Source of the DNA: Anarhynchus alexandrinus
Lineage: Eukaryota > Chordata > Aves > Charadriiformes > Charadriidae
Direction of reading: 5' to 3'
DNA length: 64,000 nucleotides
NCBI GenBank assembly: GCA_008711295.1
Contig: VUYV01000518.1
Location: 212,746 to 276,745 of the forward strand
The translations under genes were made by a program, and so were the position numbers. Positions 1-14,186 of this stretch are shown piece by piece (position 1 is the stretch's first letter; each line of letters begins with the position of its first letter). The notes beneath the pieces were generated by a model, which was not told the DNA's origin, made no database searches, and worked only from the letters and a program-made list of their open reading frames with translations.

Positions 1-317
1 TTTGGAGAATACAAAGCATGTATTTTCAATTTAAAAAAAAAAAATCAGATAAACTAGTTTTAAAATAAATGATTATGTGATTTATTTAAAGATATTTGGT
101 TTAGAGGGAACTGCTTTTTGTGTGTCATTGAACTCTCTTTGAAAAACCTTGAAAACCTTGCTACATTTCGACAAAATTAAAAAACTAAGAGCATTTTTTA
201 CATTTTGTAAAGAAGATTCCAAAATTTTTCCCAAAAGGTGACACAAATTTTTGCTTGTGATATACCAAAAGAAAACGTTCTTTTTACTGTTTTATCTCCT
301 GTTTGCTCCTTTACATT
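1..317. other. AT-rich sequence, no gene seen
   Basis: This stretch is AT-rich with short A and T runs, and no open frame of note lies in it. It flanks the 3' tail of the first CR1 copy. I see no promoter, RNA or repeat that I can name. Confidence 0.6.
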
Positions 318-1165
318 TCATAGAATAATCATAGAATTATAGAATGGTTTGTGTTGGAAAAGTCCTTAAAGACCATCTAGTTCCAATCCCGCTGCCATGG
401 GCAGGGACACCTCCCGCTAGACCAGGTTGCTCAAAACCCCATCCAGCCTGGCCTTGAACATTTCCAGGGATGGAACTTCCACAACTTCCCTGGGCAACTT
501 GTTCCAGTGCCTCAACACTCCCAGAGTGAAAAATTATTTCCTAATATCTAATCTAAATCTACCTTCTTCCACTTTAAAACTGCTACCCTTCATCCTGTCT
601 CTACATTCCCTGGTAAAGATTCCCTCCCCATCTTTCCTGTAGGATCCCTGTAAGTACTGGAGGGATGCTATAAGGTCTCCCTGGAGACTTATCCAGGCTG
701 AACAACCTCAACTCTCTCAGCCCATCTTCACAGAATAGGTGCTTCAGCCCTCTGATCATCTTGGTGGACCTCCTCTGGACCTGCTTCAACAGGTCTGTGT
801 CCTTCTTACATTGGGAGCCTCCAGACCTGGATGCAGTATTACAGGTGGGGTCTCATGAGAGTGGAGTAGAGGGGCAGAATCACCTCCCTTGACCTGCTGG
901 CCATGCTTCTTTTCATGCAGCCCAGGATACGGTTGGCTTTCTGGACTGCAAGCACACGTTACCAGCTCACGTTGAGATTCTCATCTACCAACACTCCCAA
1001 GTCCTTCTCCTCAGGACTGCTCTCAATCCATTCTCTGCCCAGCCTGCATTTGTGCTTGGGATTGTCCCGACCCATGTGCAGGACCTTGCACCTGGCCTTG
1101 TTGAACTTCATGATGTTCACATGGGCCCACCTCTCAGGCCTGTCCAGGTCCCTCTGGATGGCATA
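318..1165 (-). mobile_element. CR1 LINE, 5'-truncated 3' portion
   Basis: Read on the minus strand, this is the last ~850 bp of a chicken-repeat-1 (CR1) non-LTR retrotransposon. On the plus strand it opens with the reverse complement of the CR1 tail (repeated CATAGAAT-like units at 318-346). The conserved 3' region follows, with GTTGGAAAAG and CCATCTAGTTCCAA, and then the C-terminal part of the reverse-transcriptase ORF. Similarity stops abruptly near 1165, as expected from incomplete reverse transcription. No clear target-site duplication is visible, which is usual for CR1. The coding part is broken. The family call is very secure; the subfamily is not determined. Confidence 0.95.
601..1163 (-). 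pseudogene. CR1 ORF2 reverse transcriptase, C-terminal remnant
   Basis: Two open pieces on the minus strand match the end of the CR1 ORF2 protein, which in an intact element carries endonuclease and reverse-transcriptase domains for target-primed reverse transcription. The piece at 959-1163 reads [10 protein letters not shown], then [12 protein letters not shown], then [17 protein letters not shown], a hallmark CR1 segment just after the polymerase active site. The piece at 601-789 reads VQRRSTKMIRGLKHL and ELRLFSLDK, further toward the C-terminus. The pieces lie in different frames, and the endonuclease and catalytic YxDD region are absent because the element is truncated. It cannot encode a working protein. 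Confidence 0.9.
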
Positions 1166-4100
1166 AAGTAAGAGTAAATAAAAAAATATTTGAGACTGAA
1201 AGGAAATATTTTTCTTCTTTTTTTTCACATGCTGTAAGCTCATAAATGAGACTTTGGCACTTTGGTTAAAATTTTAGTTTTTTCTCCAAAGTATTTGTGA
1301 TATTTCAAATCCATAGGGAAGATATGTTTGCATTGTGCATACTCTTGTGGTAATTATAATATATATGTCACTGAACACGCACAAACATCATGGTTACTTA
1401 CTAAATAGGTGCTGCAGTGTTGACAGAACTTACATTCCTGGTTTCAAAGTCGATATACTTCCTATGGCTCAGGTATCTGAAATGGAATATGCATTCATTA
1501 TGGAACACAGGGGCAATTTCCAGAGTTACAACTGTGAACAAAGGAAAGACTGAAGCGCATACACATCATCACTCTTCTTACTCTTAATTCTGGAGAAATG
1601 ACACAGGAAGTTAATAGCTGGAGAGGAATATGGTGCACTCCACTATAACTCCATTCTGGGCAACTAAAGGATCAAAAACCCTGAGCTCATGCTAAGACCT
1701 GAGTTCAGATACAGCCAGACCCAATAAATGGGGTTTATATCTAATTGTCTTACAGAATCCAAAACAATCTCCGTATAATCGGTTTCCTAATTTTAGGTGT
1801 ACGAGGTATTTGTTTAGCATTCAGTACCCAATATAGAAGGAAATATATAAAAAATAACAATTTTAATGTAATGACCCTAGTCTCCATGAAGTTACCCTGA
1901 AGTCAATGTAAATAGATAGTCTTCCAGGTGGAGAAACCCAGTGGAAACCCTCTATTTACTACACAGGTAAGTTAGATTCCGCAGGCCATCTCTAGCTTTT
2001 CTAAATCTCAAAAATTTTGTGCACCTCAGTTATGTGTCTATAGATACAGAACTGGCATTGCAGTGTGGCTGAGCAAAGTCATACCCATCTTGTTCTCAGA
2101 ACTGATCTTTGCAGATAGACAAAGTTTCTCCATTAGCTATCCTACCTGCTAGATCTAGTGTTCATGTTCTTAATGCATCTATAATACACCTGTAAAGGAT
2201 AACTAGGCACAGAATGGCGCTGAATTTGACCCTGTTTTTTAAGAGGAGGAGGTAGAGCTAAAATAGAAAAAATTACAATGCAACACCTTAAAGCTAGGCC
2301 AAAAATATATACACAATAAGTAGTTTATCTTAAATATTTTAAACATTTTCAATAAATGTCTGACACTTTCATTGACTCAGGATCCACTGAATGATAGCAC
2401 TGCTGAAGATAAGTTTACCTACTTTCTACAAAGTAGTGAATAAAGAAGACTTCCTTTATAGAAATGGAAAGACAGTTTTTTAGATCTTCTAAAACAATTG
2501 ATTTAATTTTGAAACTATTTCTTCCATGTAGCTTTGACATTTTTTTCAGTCTTCACTCACATTTACAAATGGTTTGGGTTTTGGCTGTTTTTTTAAGTTT
2601 CCTTTATAATGGATGTATTGTTTTTTATAAAAGTGCTCAGCTATAATTCAGACCAATATAATTCCAAGTCCCTTGCAAATATTTATAAGGCTGCTTGTTG
2701 AAAATGTTCCATTTTGTTTAGAAAAAATAATGGTTATTCAAGGGCCAGATATATTGAACAAGGAAGTTGTGATTGTCAGTCTAGTAGTTAGGTCTTTGAG
2801 AGAGAGAGCTCATTTTCATGGATCTATTTACACATTTTATTTGAAACAGTTGGTTAAAATCGTTAAGTGGTACTTGGTACTGTAGCAACACCTACACTGC
2901 AAAAAGCGTGTGCTGCAGGGAGTGATCATTGGCCCCCAAGCCAAATAACAAATAGCTGGCTCCCTCTGTAGAGAACTGGGCACACTCACACCATACACTT
3001 GGCTGTGATTTCCTGCTAGTTCTATCTGGTGCCGTGTCATCTTAGTCAAAATTATTATTATTTTGTGTCTTTTGCCGTTCAAAATGCTTGAAATAATTGG
3101 GGGGCTGTGTTGAAGCTCACCAGAGAGGTGCTTTTGCAGCAGGAAACTGCTGAGATATGGCAAGAGATACAGCATGCACTGAGATCAGTGTTTTAGATTG
3201 TTTCCTGAGCAGTCAGGTGGGACAGTAGTGGAGGACTATGTATATCAGAGGGCACCATATCTGGTACCCTTTCAACTATATTACCTATAGGCAGCAATTC
3301 TTGGAGTAAACAGTCTCTAAAAATTACATCTCAGTTTGTTCAACTCTAAAGAGAGCTTGGGAACTAACATTCATGAAACTCAGGGGAGCAAGGACTTGAG
3401 GAACTGAGGAGTTCTCTGAAAGGAGAAAGCCGATCTCCAGAAGATCAGATCTAGCCCTGCCTTTGTCCTGAGAGTTTCACGCAGGATAGTTGAAAACACC
3501 AATCTTCATGTTTGCTATTCCTTAGGCATTTAACCTTACACAGCAAGACTTGTTTTCCAAGTCAGAATCAAGAATTATCTCTTGCAACAGTAAGCAGAAT
3601 TCTTCATTGTGAAAGAAACCAATCAATTTTTGGTGGAGTACTTTGAACTGAAAGTATCAGCTCTTGCATAGTAGCAGCATATCCTTTCAACTCTGAAGTT
3701 CTGTTGACAAACAGCTGTACAGAGACTCCATAAGCAGTAGTCACCGAAAATTCAAGCATAACAGAAACTGAGAAGAATCTTCTTCTTTTCAGAATGATCA
3801 TTTAGCCCTGTTTTTAGAGTACTGCAGCTATCTTTGTGACTGAGACACTGAGAATTCTGCCATGTTTCCCAGAAAGACATTAAGGCTCAGTCCTCAAAAC
3901 TGTTTAAGTGCCAACCTGAATTCAAAGGGCATTAGATAACTAATCAAAATTTGCAAATGTGATACAAATACTTAATTTGTGTATTTTGCAATACGGGATC
4001 CTTCTGGCAATGCATATGCTGACTATCCGGTGATGTCTTTGGGACTCCGTCCTTGGGACTCCTAACACTGACTTCATCAGGAAGTCTATCAACTTAAGTA

Positions 4101-7100
4101 TATAACATATACTTATATTGCATATAAGCTAAATAATTAATGTAGATATCAAAAAATAAAATACAGTAACTGTTGTTCAGCACTTCCTAAAGTTTGGCAA
4201 CCCTGTCAGTAGCCAAAGAGTACATCTCTATGGGCTGAAATCTTCTGAAGTAGGAAAAAAAAAGTAATTACTGTAGAATGAAAAGAGGATTTCCAACAAC
4301 CAGCTTGCCAATAGGAATAAAATATGCATCAGCATCCAGGTCCTTCTGAGTGATTTATTTAATCAACTAATTGAAAAGGCATAAAGCTGACAAAGACAGA
4401 TAATTGATCCTATAGTTCACAGTCCATAATTCCCCGCTCTCCCTTTGGACTCTCTTGCACAATACCTCATGCATAGTGCCATATTTCTGCAAGATATTGC
4501 TCAAGACGTTACGAAATTTGTATTTTAAGTCTAGGCTTTTGGCATGAGTTAAACCTTGCATCTGTAGTTTTCCTGAATGAAAGCAAATAACTGCAGTTAA
4601 ATGTACTAATGCAGGTAATGTACTACCTAATTTGTTTTCTGAAAATCATATCAGACTATTAAGATGAAGGAGTCACCCTGTAATTGGGGTGAAATGACAG
4701 CACTGAGAACACCAAAAAGGATCCTAAGGCTTGTGTGTCATTTGCATTTGTGGTTTTATGTATTTCTTTATTAAAATGTGTCAGGTATTTCTAAAGTGTT
4801 CTAAAGTCTTTCTAAGTATAGAAATGTGAATAATTGAAAAGAAAAAAAACCCCATATCTTCATATAAAAATAAAAGTATGGGGAAAAAAATAGAAGGTGA
4901 AAATGAATGAGGTGTGAAGATCTCAAAAACCACAATATGAACTGTATGTAGGATAGCTCTCCATCTGTGACCCATGTAGTTCTACTGTTTCTCGAAGGTA
5001 CAGACTCCCGCCTCAAACAGCGATAAGCTCAGGTGTTGGTTGTGCTTCATATAAATAAATGCAGATGCCATGGCTGTACACGAAGAGATGGGTATCCTAG
5101 CCTCCCCTTAATGTAAATGTACAATCACTTCTAAGGCTTATATTTTCTTGCTATGATGTCCAAAATAAGTTAGATTATTAAAACCAGGAGTACAGGATAA
5201 TTATCTCAGACATTTCAAGATGAAGTTCCAGCAGTGTGTTGCAGAAACTCTTACTAATTGCTTCAATTTCTTTTACTATTAATATGATCATGTAGTGTAT
5301 ATCCCATGGAAAATAATTTGAGAAGGTTGAGACATGCACAGAGATTTAGGATTGATGTTTGAGATCTTTAACTATTTAAAACAAACTGAGAGATACTTAA
5401 AAATCCCTTTAAAAATATGACCTAATTCTACTCAGAGCTCGCTGCTTGGTTTTGGCTGTGGCTTGGCTTGTTTTGGACATTGCTGCCTCTGAAATGTATA
5501 TTTTATAGCTTTACTGTTTTGGTTTTGTTTTTTTTTAAATCAGCTTTTGAAACTACTAAGTGTTTTGGTAAAGATGTCAAAAGAGAAAAATCACATGAAT
5601 GTATATCAGTCAAAGGGAAAGGTAGATAGATATAAATAGAAATATCTAGAATGGAGTAAAGAAGTGAGAAAAAACAAACCCCGAAATTCTCATTGCCTGT
5701 TCCCTTAAACTGTCATTTGCAGCTCTGGAAAAATTTGTGAAGACATATGCACTTACCCAATCTGAAAAGCAGCAGAAACCTAGCTGAGGGAAAATAGAGT
5801 TCTGGCTTTCTCTTCTCCACTAGTGATTCCAAGGTGAGCACTAGCTGGGAGAATCAGTATCAACATGGAAGAAAATCAGGTGCTGTCAACTCAGCATTAG
5901 TGACTTGAGTTGTTAAATATGATGAATTACTAAGTCGTTTTTCACCAAGTGGAAATTGGGTTGGATATGCTTGAAAACATTCATGAAAACATGGGAAGGA
6001 AAGGGAAGAAGTCTGATGTAATCATCTAAGGTTTGGAAACACTTGATTCAAATGACATGAGACTTTTGTATTGTCATCTAAAGCTTATTAAAAAGCAGAT
6101 GAATGATCCCATGATGTCCTTTGTTAGAAAGAGGAAAAAAAAATGCATTTTTGTTTTTTTAGAGAAACTTAAAATGCCTCCACAGTGACAAAAACTATAC
6201 TTGATGGAGTTGTTTTTATTTTCTGGAGTAAAAAATACAATGTCAGCATAACACAGACTGAACTCAGGGCCAAGAAAAGAATTCTTCTTTTGGGACATAA
6301 AAGGAAAACTATACATAATGCTTTATATTGTGTCTTTTTCTCCTTGGTCTTTTCTTCCATCATGTCTAGGAGACACACTTAAAGATATTTTTTTGTTGTT
6401 TTTCCTTTTCAAGATTTTTTTTTTAAACCCAAATATTCTTTCTGGGGGTGCTGTTGTCTCCCCATATCTTCAACATCCTTTCTCCAATATTTGCCCCAGA
6501 AATGAACACCTTTAATACTAGTTTGGAGATTAAAGAATGGCTGAGGTGGAAGTAACTCACCAAATCAGAAGATACACATTTTTTTTTGGTACAGAGTTTC
6601 TAAGGATACTATTGTTTTTACTTAAAGAATAAAACAAAAGAAATTATAAAGGAATTAAAGAAAAATACATACTTTCCAACATAATTTCCAAACATGAAGT
6701 CTTTTATTCTGGCTCATGACTTCCCTGGAACCCCTTTAGAACCTACTTATGCTCTGGCTTTCTCTGCTTTATTATGCCCCCGGGGCATACAGCTTTCCTT
6801 CATCCTTAGCCACTGAAGAAGACTAAAGCAGATCAAACAACTTACTTGCTCTCCTTTTTATAACTTTCTAGCTACTCTGCCTGGTGAATCCCTGATCAGC
6901 CCTACAAGATGTTCTCTGATCCTTTCCAAATGACTTTATTGCCAAGGTGACAAAACAAATCTCCTCCATATGAGTTAAGTTATTATCAGAGCAATTACAT
7001 TTCAGTGATACATTTTAAGCCAATAGTACTACTGCTAGCCCTGGATAAGAAATCTTGACGAATTTTAGTTAAGGTTCAGGCTAAACTGCTGCAGGAAAGC

Positions 7101-9326
7101 AATGATTGTCTTTACAGTCAAAATAAAGTTTGCAATTTGTCAGACAGAAACGGAACACTTAGTCTCAAAAATGAAATCTGTACACTGTGCAGACAATATC
7201 CTTAAACTCTTACACTCACTGAGTAAAAGCATAGTATTAAGGTGAGAGGTTTTTTTTCAGTCATTGTTTCAGTGCAAGCTCTTGGGCAAATACCATGCTG
7301 GAGAAGAAAAACAAGAGAAGATTTTGGCTACCAGCTGAGAAGGGAGCAATACAAGAAATACGGGGTTGATATTTTCTAATGGAAACAGTTCCTGTTCTAC
7401 TAGACACTGCCATTATTTGTACTAATGCAGTGACAATTCAGTGAAGATACAGGGAAATGCTGAGTACACAAAGTACTGCTAATAAGCTTAGAGGCATGAC
7501 ATGAATTTAAGTATCATTAAGATTCACTATTCATTTTGGTTTACTAATAGGGGGTAACGACTGATCTCCCAGGGCATGGAGGGCCTCTCCCTCTGACTGA
7601 GAGCGCAGGGAACACTTTGGGAAAGAAGCCTGGGGAACCTGAGGAGCAGGAAAAGTTTCCATAGCATCTTTGAATAAGGAGGCATGGGCTACGTTCACAG
7701 ACATATTTCAGTTTCAGTCTAAAATATCTTGGAGGGCACTGCACAAATTTGGGCCACATTTCTTGTGCAAAAGCTATACTCCCTGATTTTTCCTCCATTT
7801 TTGCACTAAATCTTCTACTTTTCTTCTCTTAGGGAAAAACTGCATCTCCACTTTCACTTTACCAAAGCAAACATCCTTTCACTTCAGTTCTACCTTTTGG
7901 ACACTCAGTAGTTTAATGTCCCCTCCTGCAAAATCATTTACATATTATCCCATGAGGCAGTCCTTTCATATTTTAGTGAGTTTTGAATGTGCCTGGTGCT
8001 TTCAAGCTGTGATCTGTATTTGTTGATAGACCATGCTTTGTTTTCCCCTGCACCTCTCAGTATCTGGCTGTAGCATCCTTCAATGCCTTATTGTGCAAAT
8101 TTTTGGAGACATAGGCCTCATGTATTTACACAGTATCTAATAAAAAGAAGATTTTATTCATGGCTGAGCTCGTTGGCACTTCCATAATTCAAATAATCAT
8201 TGTAGTACATGTAAAGGCTGAAGGGAAATTTAGATAATCTTTCTTAAACTCGAAAATTTTGAGGCAAGTAAAACCATATAAATGCTGTCACCCTTCTTCC
8301 CCCATGTGTGCATTAAGGTTCATTAGGTCATGTCCTAAAGGTATAAATTGCCATAAATGGGAAATACTATATCTAAGGGATTATGTTTATCTACCCTTTC
8401 TGAAGGAGTGAGTACTAAACACAATTTTGACATATGGAAAAAAGGAAGGAAAAAAAATCCATGTGAGATTAAAGTTGTATCTTTGTAGGAACTAGAAATC
8501 TATTGTCTGTTTAATTGTAGATTATTTCACAAGTCATCTAATGAATACAAAGTCAATTCATTTTTCCGTGATGAGTGATACATATTCACTTTTGAAATGC
8601 AGCCTGAGCCATTTTCCCGTTTCATTTCAAGGACATTTTAGACATCTGTAAGATTCAACCTTTTATTATAATTTCATGCTGGGAAAGTACAAAGGATTGT
8701 CTGAGTCAATAAAAGACTATTCAGGGGAATAGACAAAACTTTAATAAGTCAGTGATGATATATCTTGTTTTAAAAGACAGAGGTGATTTGGCCTGAGTGT
8801 TCTAACCATTTAGCATGCTGTGTGATTAACTCTTTAGTTAGTATGCTCCATGGGAGCTAGTGATCTCCTCCCCATGCAACAATCTTCTTATATAAACCCT
8901 CTGTTAGGTATACTTGACAGAACTGCAGATTTTGGAGCACTCTGTAACGACTTCTGGAAAAGAATCGCACTGTCTCCCAAGTGGAAGATATCTAAAATGG
9001 ATAAGCATTACCCCATAAATTAAACGTGATATGAGTGTAGTAGCAGCAGAACCCACAAAAGCTTACTAGCCTGATTTCCATCTCAAAACTACACAGTGAC
9101 ATATTAAATCCCACAGATTAGATACTAATAGTGCAAAGTACCTTTCCTTGCAGAAAAAAATATTCCATAGTTGTCACTATGTGTGATTTTACATCTCCAT
9201 CTGAATCAGCTAGATGCTACTACCCTCAGAGCCTGGATACTTTTCTAGAAGAATCACTGGTCTCATCATGAGAGCCTGTTTTTGTGTTCAGATCTTAAAT
9301 AGTTCACCTGTATTTTCTGAATAGTC
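1166..9326. other. AT-rich non-coding stretch
   Basis: About 8 kb contain only short open frames (up to about 110 codons) of low-complexity, hydrophobic or Phe/Ser-rich composition, as expected by chance in AT-rich DNA. I recognise no exon, RNA gene or transposon. Homopolymer A and T runs occur throughout. Ancient repeats too decayed to recognise by eye may be present. Confidence 0.5.
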
Positions 9327-9361
9327 AAGAGTCTATTAATAATAGATAAGAGTCTATTAAT
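9327..9361. repeat. Two-copy short direct repeat, 21-bp period
   Basis: The 14-mer AAGAGTCTATTAAT occurs at 9327-9340 and again, identically, at 9348-9361. This is a local duplication with a 21-bp period, probably from replication slippage. No function is implied. Confidence 0.85.
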
Positions 9362-12204
9362 TTATGGAAGTAATGAAGAGCTCACATAGAGCAGTAAAAG
9401 ATGAGAGAACACAATAAATGCTCGTCATGTATGTGCTAAGCTTGTGATTTATATTACTGCAGAAAAGAGAGTAAATTTATTAGTATTCTATATTTTGGCT
9501 GCTTTTTGGCATCCACACAGAGCTGCAATAGCTGGCGTCAGTGTGAAAAGCAGTTAAAAAGTTAATTCTGTATGTCTTCATACACCCAGAGGCAGTGCTG
9601 ATTGTCTGTTATTTCCAAGAGACTACTAATAAAATACCTATCTGTTTCGATTGCATAAGCTTCACTTTGCTCCTAAAAGCCAGAGACAGTTGAGCTTAAG
9701 TTTTCTCAGAGTTTTTAAAGGACTTAGTTAGGGAGACTGTGGGATTTTATTTGCTTTATTTCCTTTGGAAGCAAGGAATTACTTATTTGCAAGCACAACA
9801 AAACTTTCTTTATAAATGAGAGTGATTATGAACTCCAAAGATTTGGCTGTATTCTATAAGATGATACAGAGAAAAAATGCAAGATTTAAAAAAGTTGCTG
9901 CTGCAATATGTGTATGATCTATTATTTTATGTAATGTAATCTAAGACTTGCATAGTATTCAGGAAGTAATCAAACGAGATGAATGGGGATGCAATGGATA
10001 TGAAAATAAGATGACAAAGCCAACAGAGCTCTGCAGAAAAATGCAAGTCACTAACCAATGCCTAGAAATACAATGAGCAGCACAAACTATTTCATCAATG
10101 ACTAATGAAAGACAATCACCCAAGTCACCTTGTAATGCTTTCTCTTTGTGATTCTAAAGTTTAAGTAGCAAATTAAATGCTTTTGAGGGATACTGCTGTA
10201 ACATTGAGAAAAACTAATTGAGTGTAAATACCGACTGAGCATATACCAAACTTTTCCACTTCAAATTTAATTGCATTTCCTTTACGTTTTATGCATTATT
10301 GTGATGATTCATATGTCAAACGCTTAAGCAGATTTAGTGTAGCCAGTTTCTGTAGATCCAAAATTTTACTTTAGTTACTTTTCTGCCTCTCTTTCACACA
10401 TTCATCTTCAATTGAATTACTAACCAGTCATCTCAGGGACTACCTGGGATTTTCAGATGGTCTACATATGTTTTTAATGTGCTACAGTAACTTCCAAAAA
10501 ACCTGCAGAGTTGAAAGTAAGAGTGATCTCAGTAAAACCAGGACCCAAATCATTTACAGCAGAACTCAGCAGGACTTCCACAGAGTAGTGATAACCTTCT
10601 CATAAGGTGCCAGGAAGGCGCTGGTGTTCCTTACAATGAAGGCAGGAGAGCTATGTAGGGCATCTGAGCTTTCACTACCTAGAAAACAGTATGAGCACCT
10701 TCATTTGCTCTTCAAACATCTCACAGAGGACAACATGATCAAATAAACTTGGATTATGAAGCGTGCCAGGCTGAAGCACCCAATACCCCAGGATTAACAT
10801 GACTATACCTTAATGACCTCACAGGGCTATTACACATCAACTTGTTAAAGACAAAATATTTATTAAACAAACAAGAAAACGTCCAAAACTTTTAAACACT
10901 TTAAAAAATCAATAGCATTTCTGATAATAAGTTTATGACAAGTCTTAGTGTCTTTTAGGGTGACTGGGCCCTACTCTAACATAGTCAAGTAAACAGATAC
11001 ATATATCTGCTTTATTAGGTTCTCTGTATTCTGAAAGGGTGTTTCAGTGTGAGACAATTTTGAGGAATACTTTACATTATTAACTATAAAAAAACCTTCT
11101 TTTTTAATTATCTTGTTGAATTGTGAAAATTTATTCAATGGGGTTTTATTTTAAACAATGGAAGATTTGCATAGTAGTTCGATTGCAGGCATAATAAAAA
11201 ACAATCTTTTCCTGAATTCTACCTTCCATTCAATAATATAGCCTTGGGCAATAGATTTCAACTAAGAAGAAATATGATCTGAATGCTGTATGAAAAAGAA
11301 TTATTAACCAACTACTAACATATAAATCAGATTACTTTAATATCCCCATGCTAAATATCTATACTTTTGTCATTTTGCCACAGGTTGTACTATACTTAAT
11401 TATCTCTGCAAAGAAGACAGATGGCCTGTGTTTTACAAAGTCTCAGCTTTCTTTCCCCTTGATTGACCATGCAAGCCAATATTCACAAATTACAAAACTT
11501 ACACTCTCATTTTCCTCAATTAGCCTGAAGGAAAAATAAATCATGGCTTTGGATCTTTTCTTTTTTTTTTCTCATACAGCATCAAATCACTTCAAAAATT
11601 TTAGAAATCTCAAGTGGACTTCCATTTTTCATAAGAAATCCCTGCAAAGTCTATCAATCTGCAAGTTTGTGTTATGTCTGTATTATAAAGTGTTATAATA
11701 GGTAATACATTCGTTCCTAATACACTTCAGGTACTGTACTTTTACTACATTAACTAATTATGTTTACTGTACTCAGTAAAAACAATCAGTGCTCAAGGAA
11801 CTTCTGCTAGTTCCCTTTAGAAAATACTCCTTTATACATATTATTTGGTCTACTTCCGTGACTATAAAAAAAGATTTTCCATTGGACATGCTCCATCACA
11901 CTGCAATGAACACGAGGTCTTGGATCATGCAAATACCGGTGAGTCTAAGTGTCTCTGATTTCAATGGGATTTAAATAAAAATTAAAAGATTTCAGTGTGA
12001 CAAATTTCAGGGTAGATCACTGCTGTCTAATCTAATCCTGTGTGAGTTGTTCCCTTAAATCTAAAAATTCTGTATCTGCACTTTTAATACTGTATGGCTC
12101 TTGTTTTCTATTTTTCTCTGAAAAGTTAACTGTTTTGTATGTGGGTCCACAGAATAGATGGCAAACAGACAGCAAAGATCCCAAGTGTGAATGTTTGGGA
12201 TTTT
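9362..12204. other. AT-rich non-coding stretch
   Basis: No gene, RNA or nameable repeat was recognised here. Open frames are short and lack family motifs. Confidence 0.5.
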
Positions 12205-12285
12205 TTTACTATATAGTAAAACATAGTAAAATAGTATAGTAATAAAAGATATAGTAAAACATAGTATATAGTAAAACATCTATAG
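12205..12285. repeat. Degenerate AT-rich tandem repeat with palindrome
   Basis: A decamer close to ATAGTAAAAC recurs irregularly about five to six times between 12211 and 12285. The block starts with a perfect 16-bp palindrome, TTTACTATATAGTAAA, at 12205-12220. It is probably a slippage-generated minisatellite, and the palindrome may be a by-product of the same repeat. Reading frames across it (for example the Tyr/Leu-rich ones on the minus strand) are artefacts of the repeat. Confidence 0.8.
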
Positions 12286-14186
12286 AAACATACAGCTGAC
12301 ATGTTTCTCCTGTTGCAATACTTATTACTAAACAAACAAAAGTGTTATGATTGCTATGATTTGCTGTAGGATGTACATCTGATTGTAAATGAAGGACCTT
12401 TAGGTTTTGAAATTGTCAGTGTAACTTTCACATAAAATAATTAACTTACCAGAAGAAAATCCCTCTGCATTTTTATAGAGATTAAACCAGTTTCTCTTCA
12501 TGTTTCCAATAGACCAGTCATGATTATCCAATTCACTGCTATAAAATATTATTCATCACTTCTTTTAGTACATACAAATGTACTAAATTTTCTTCACTGA
12601 GTGAAATTTTGATTTATCCTCTTGCCTGCGTGCCCATTCTTCCTTGTGTACTGTGGAGGCTGTGTCTACCCATGGCTCATTCCCAGGCTTCTGCTGCTGC
12701 TGTTGGCTTCCATTTCTGCTCTGTCTTCATGCTGGGGCAGTGCTTGGGGGATTTATGTTGCAAAAATGAGAACCAAAGCCTTTCATGGGTGGAGAGGACT
12801 CATGCTCACTAGATAACCTCTGAATGCCATCCTTTTCTCCCACTGATATGAACTATTTACTCTTTATTAATGTAGACAGAGGAATCCCAACACACCTGAA
12901 ATGCTTTCTCATTCTCTTCAGTCTTTTTATATATGCAGTAACTAGGTTGAATGTGATTTTGACCTGACTCAAATCTTCCATGTCACCTCAATACCTTCAT
13001 CCAAGCTGAGAGAGTCTTTACACTCACCTTCAATTTATTTTGCTATTTTTTGAATAAACAGAAAATAAAACCTGTAATTGAGAATACTTTGGCAATAGCA
13101 AACCCATTATGTTTGCTCCACTGCAATTGTAACTCTTTCAAGTGATCTTCAATCTACAGTTCATTGTCATGATAGCCTAGTCTGATTCCATAGGAGTCAT
13201 TTGCTTTATCTTATGAATATGTACTTGGGGAGTCTTTAATCCACAGATCATTGATGCAATAAACTGTAACTGGTTTTGTACTTTGAGATATTACTATCTA
13301 TTTGGTCAATAGCTACTGCATTAAAAAAGAAAACAAACAACCAAAAAAAAATCCCAACACATAATCCCATTAATTTATATATCAGTATATGCACAGCAGG
13401 TATGTATATTCAAAATTGCTTTCAAAAATAGCTAGCATATATCTGTAATTTTTTTTTTTTCTTTAAGCCAAATAGATTATTTCATTTTATTCAAACAATT
13501 CAGCACCAATCCAAATTACAGACTAATATTTCTGTCTGCAGGCTGCTTTTGAGATTTACTAATCCAAAAAGTACATAAACCAACTAAGGTAATATTTTAA
13601 CTGGAGCAATTCTAATTAATTCTGATACATACAAATGACTGAAAGAATAAGAATGGGTTCTGAAATGTCAAGTATGCAGGTGAAAATAACATCTGTCAGT
13701 CTACCTTGAAGGTCTAAAACAGAGTAAATACCTAGTGATGCTCACTTTTCTAGTATTATGAAAATAATATTTTACCTTAGGTAATTCATCTTGTATGTTT
13801 TTTTTCCCCCAAATTTTGGACATAAATTTGGGATTCTATGGCCACCTTACTCATGTGTACTCCTTTCTAAAAGCACGTTTTGATTATACCCCAGAATCAG
13901 TGTACTTAAAAAGTAACAAGAATCACTGTTCTTTTCAGATATCTTTGTTTCTAACAGATCTATTAATCACATGGTTCTTTTGCTCAGCTTTTCACAGTCC
14001 TTTCAAGCTTACCCCACAAAAAGGTAGTCCCTAGAACCTGATGACCCAATTTCCATTAGTTAAATATAGTTTAAGACCATGAACTTCAGTTACTGTCTTA
14101 GTGATTATACCTTCTCAAGAAGGAGTTACAGTCACCTTCCATGAAACACAGTGAAATATATCGACAAAATGCTTATTGTGAAGCAT
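12286..14186. other. AT-rich non-coding stretch
   Basis: Nothing recognisable was seen here apart from A and T runs (for example near 13340 and 13450). Open frames are below about 80 codons and lack domain motifs. Confidence 0.5.
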
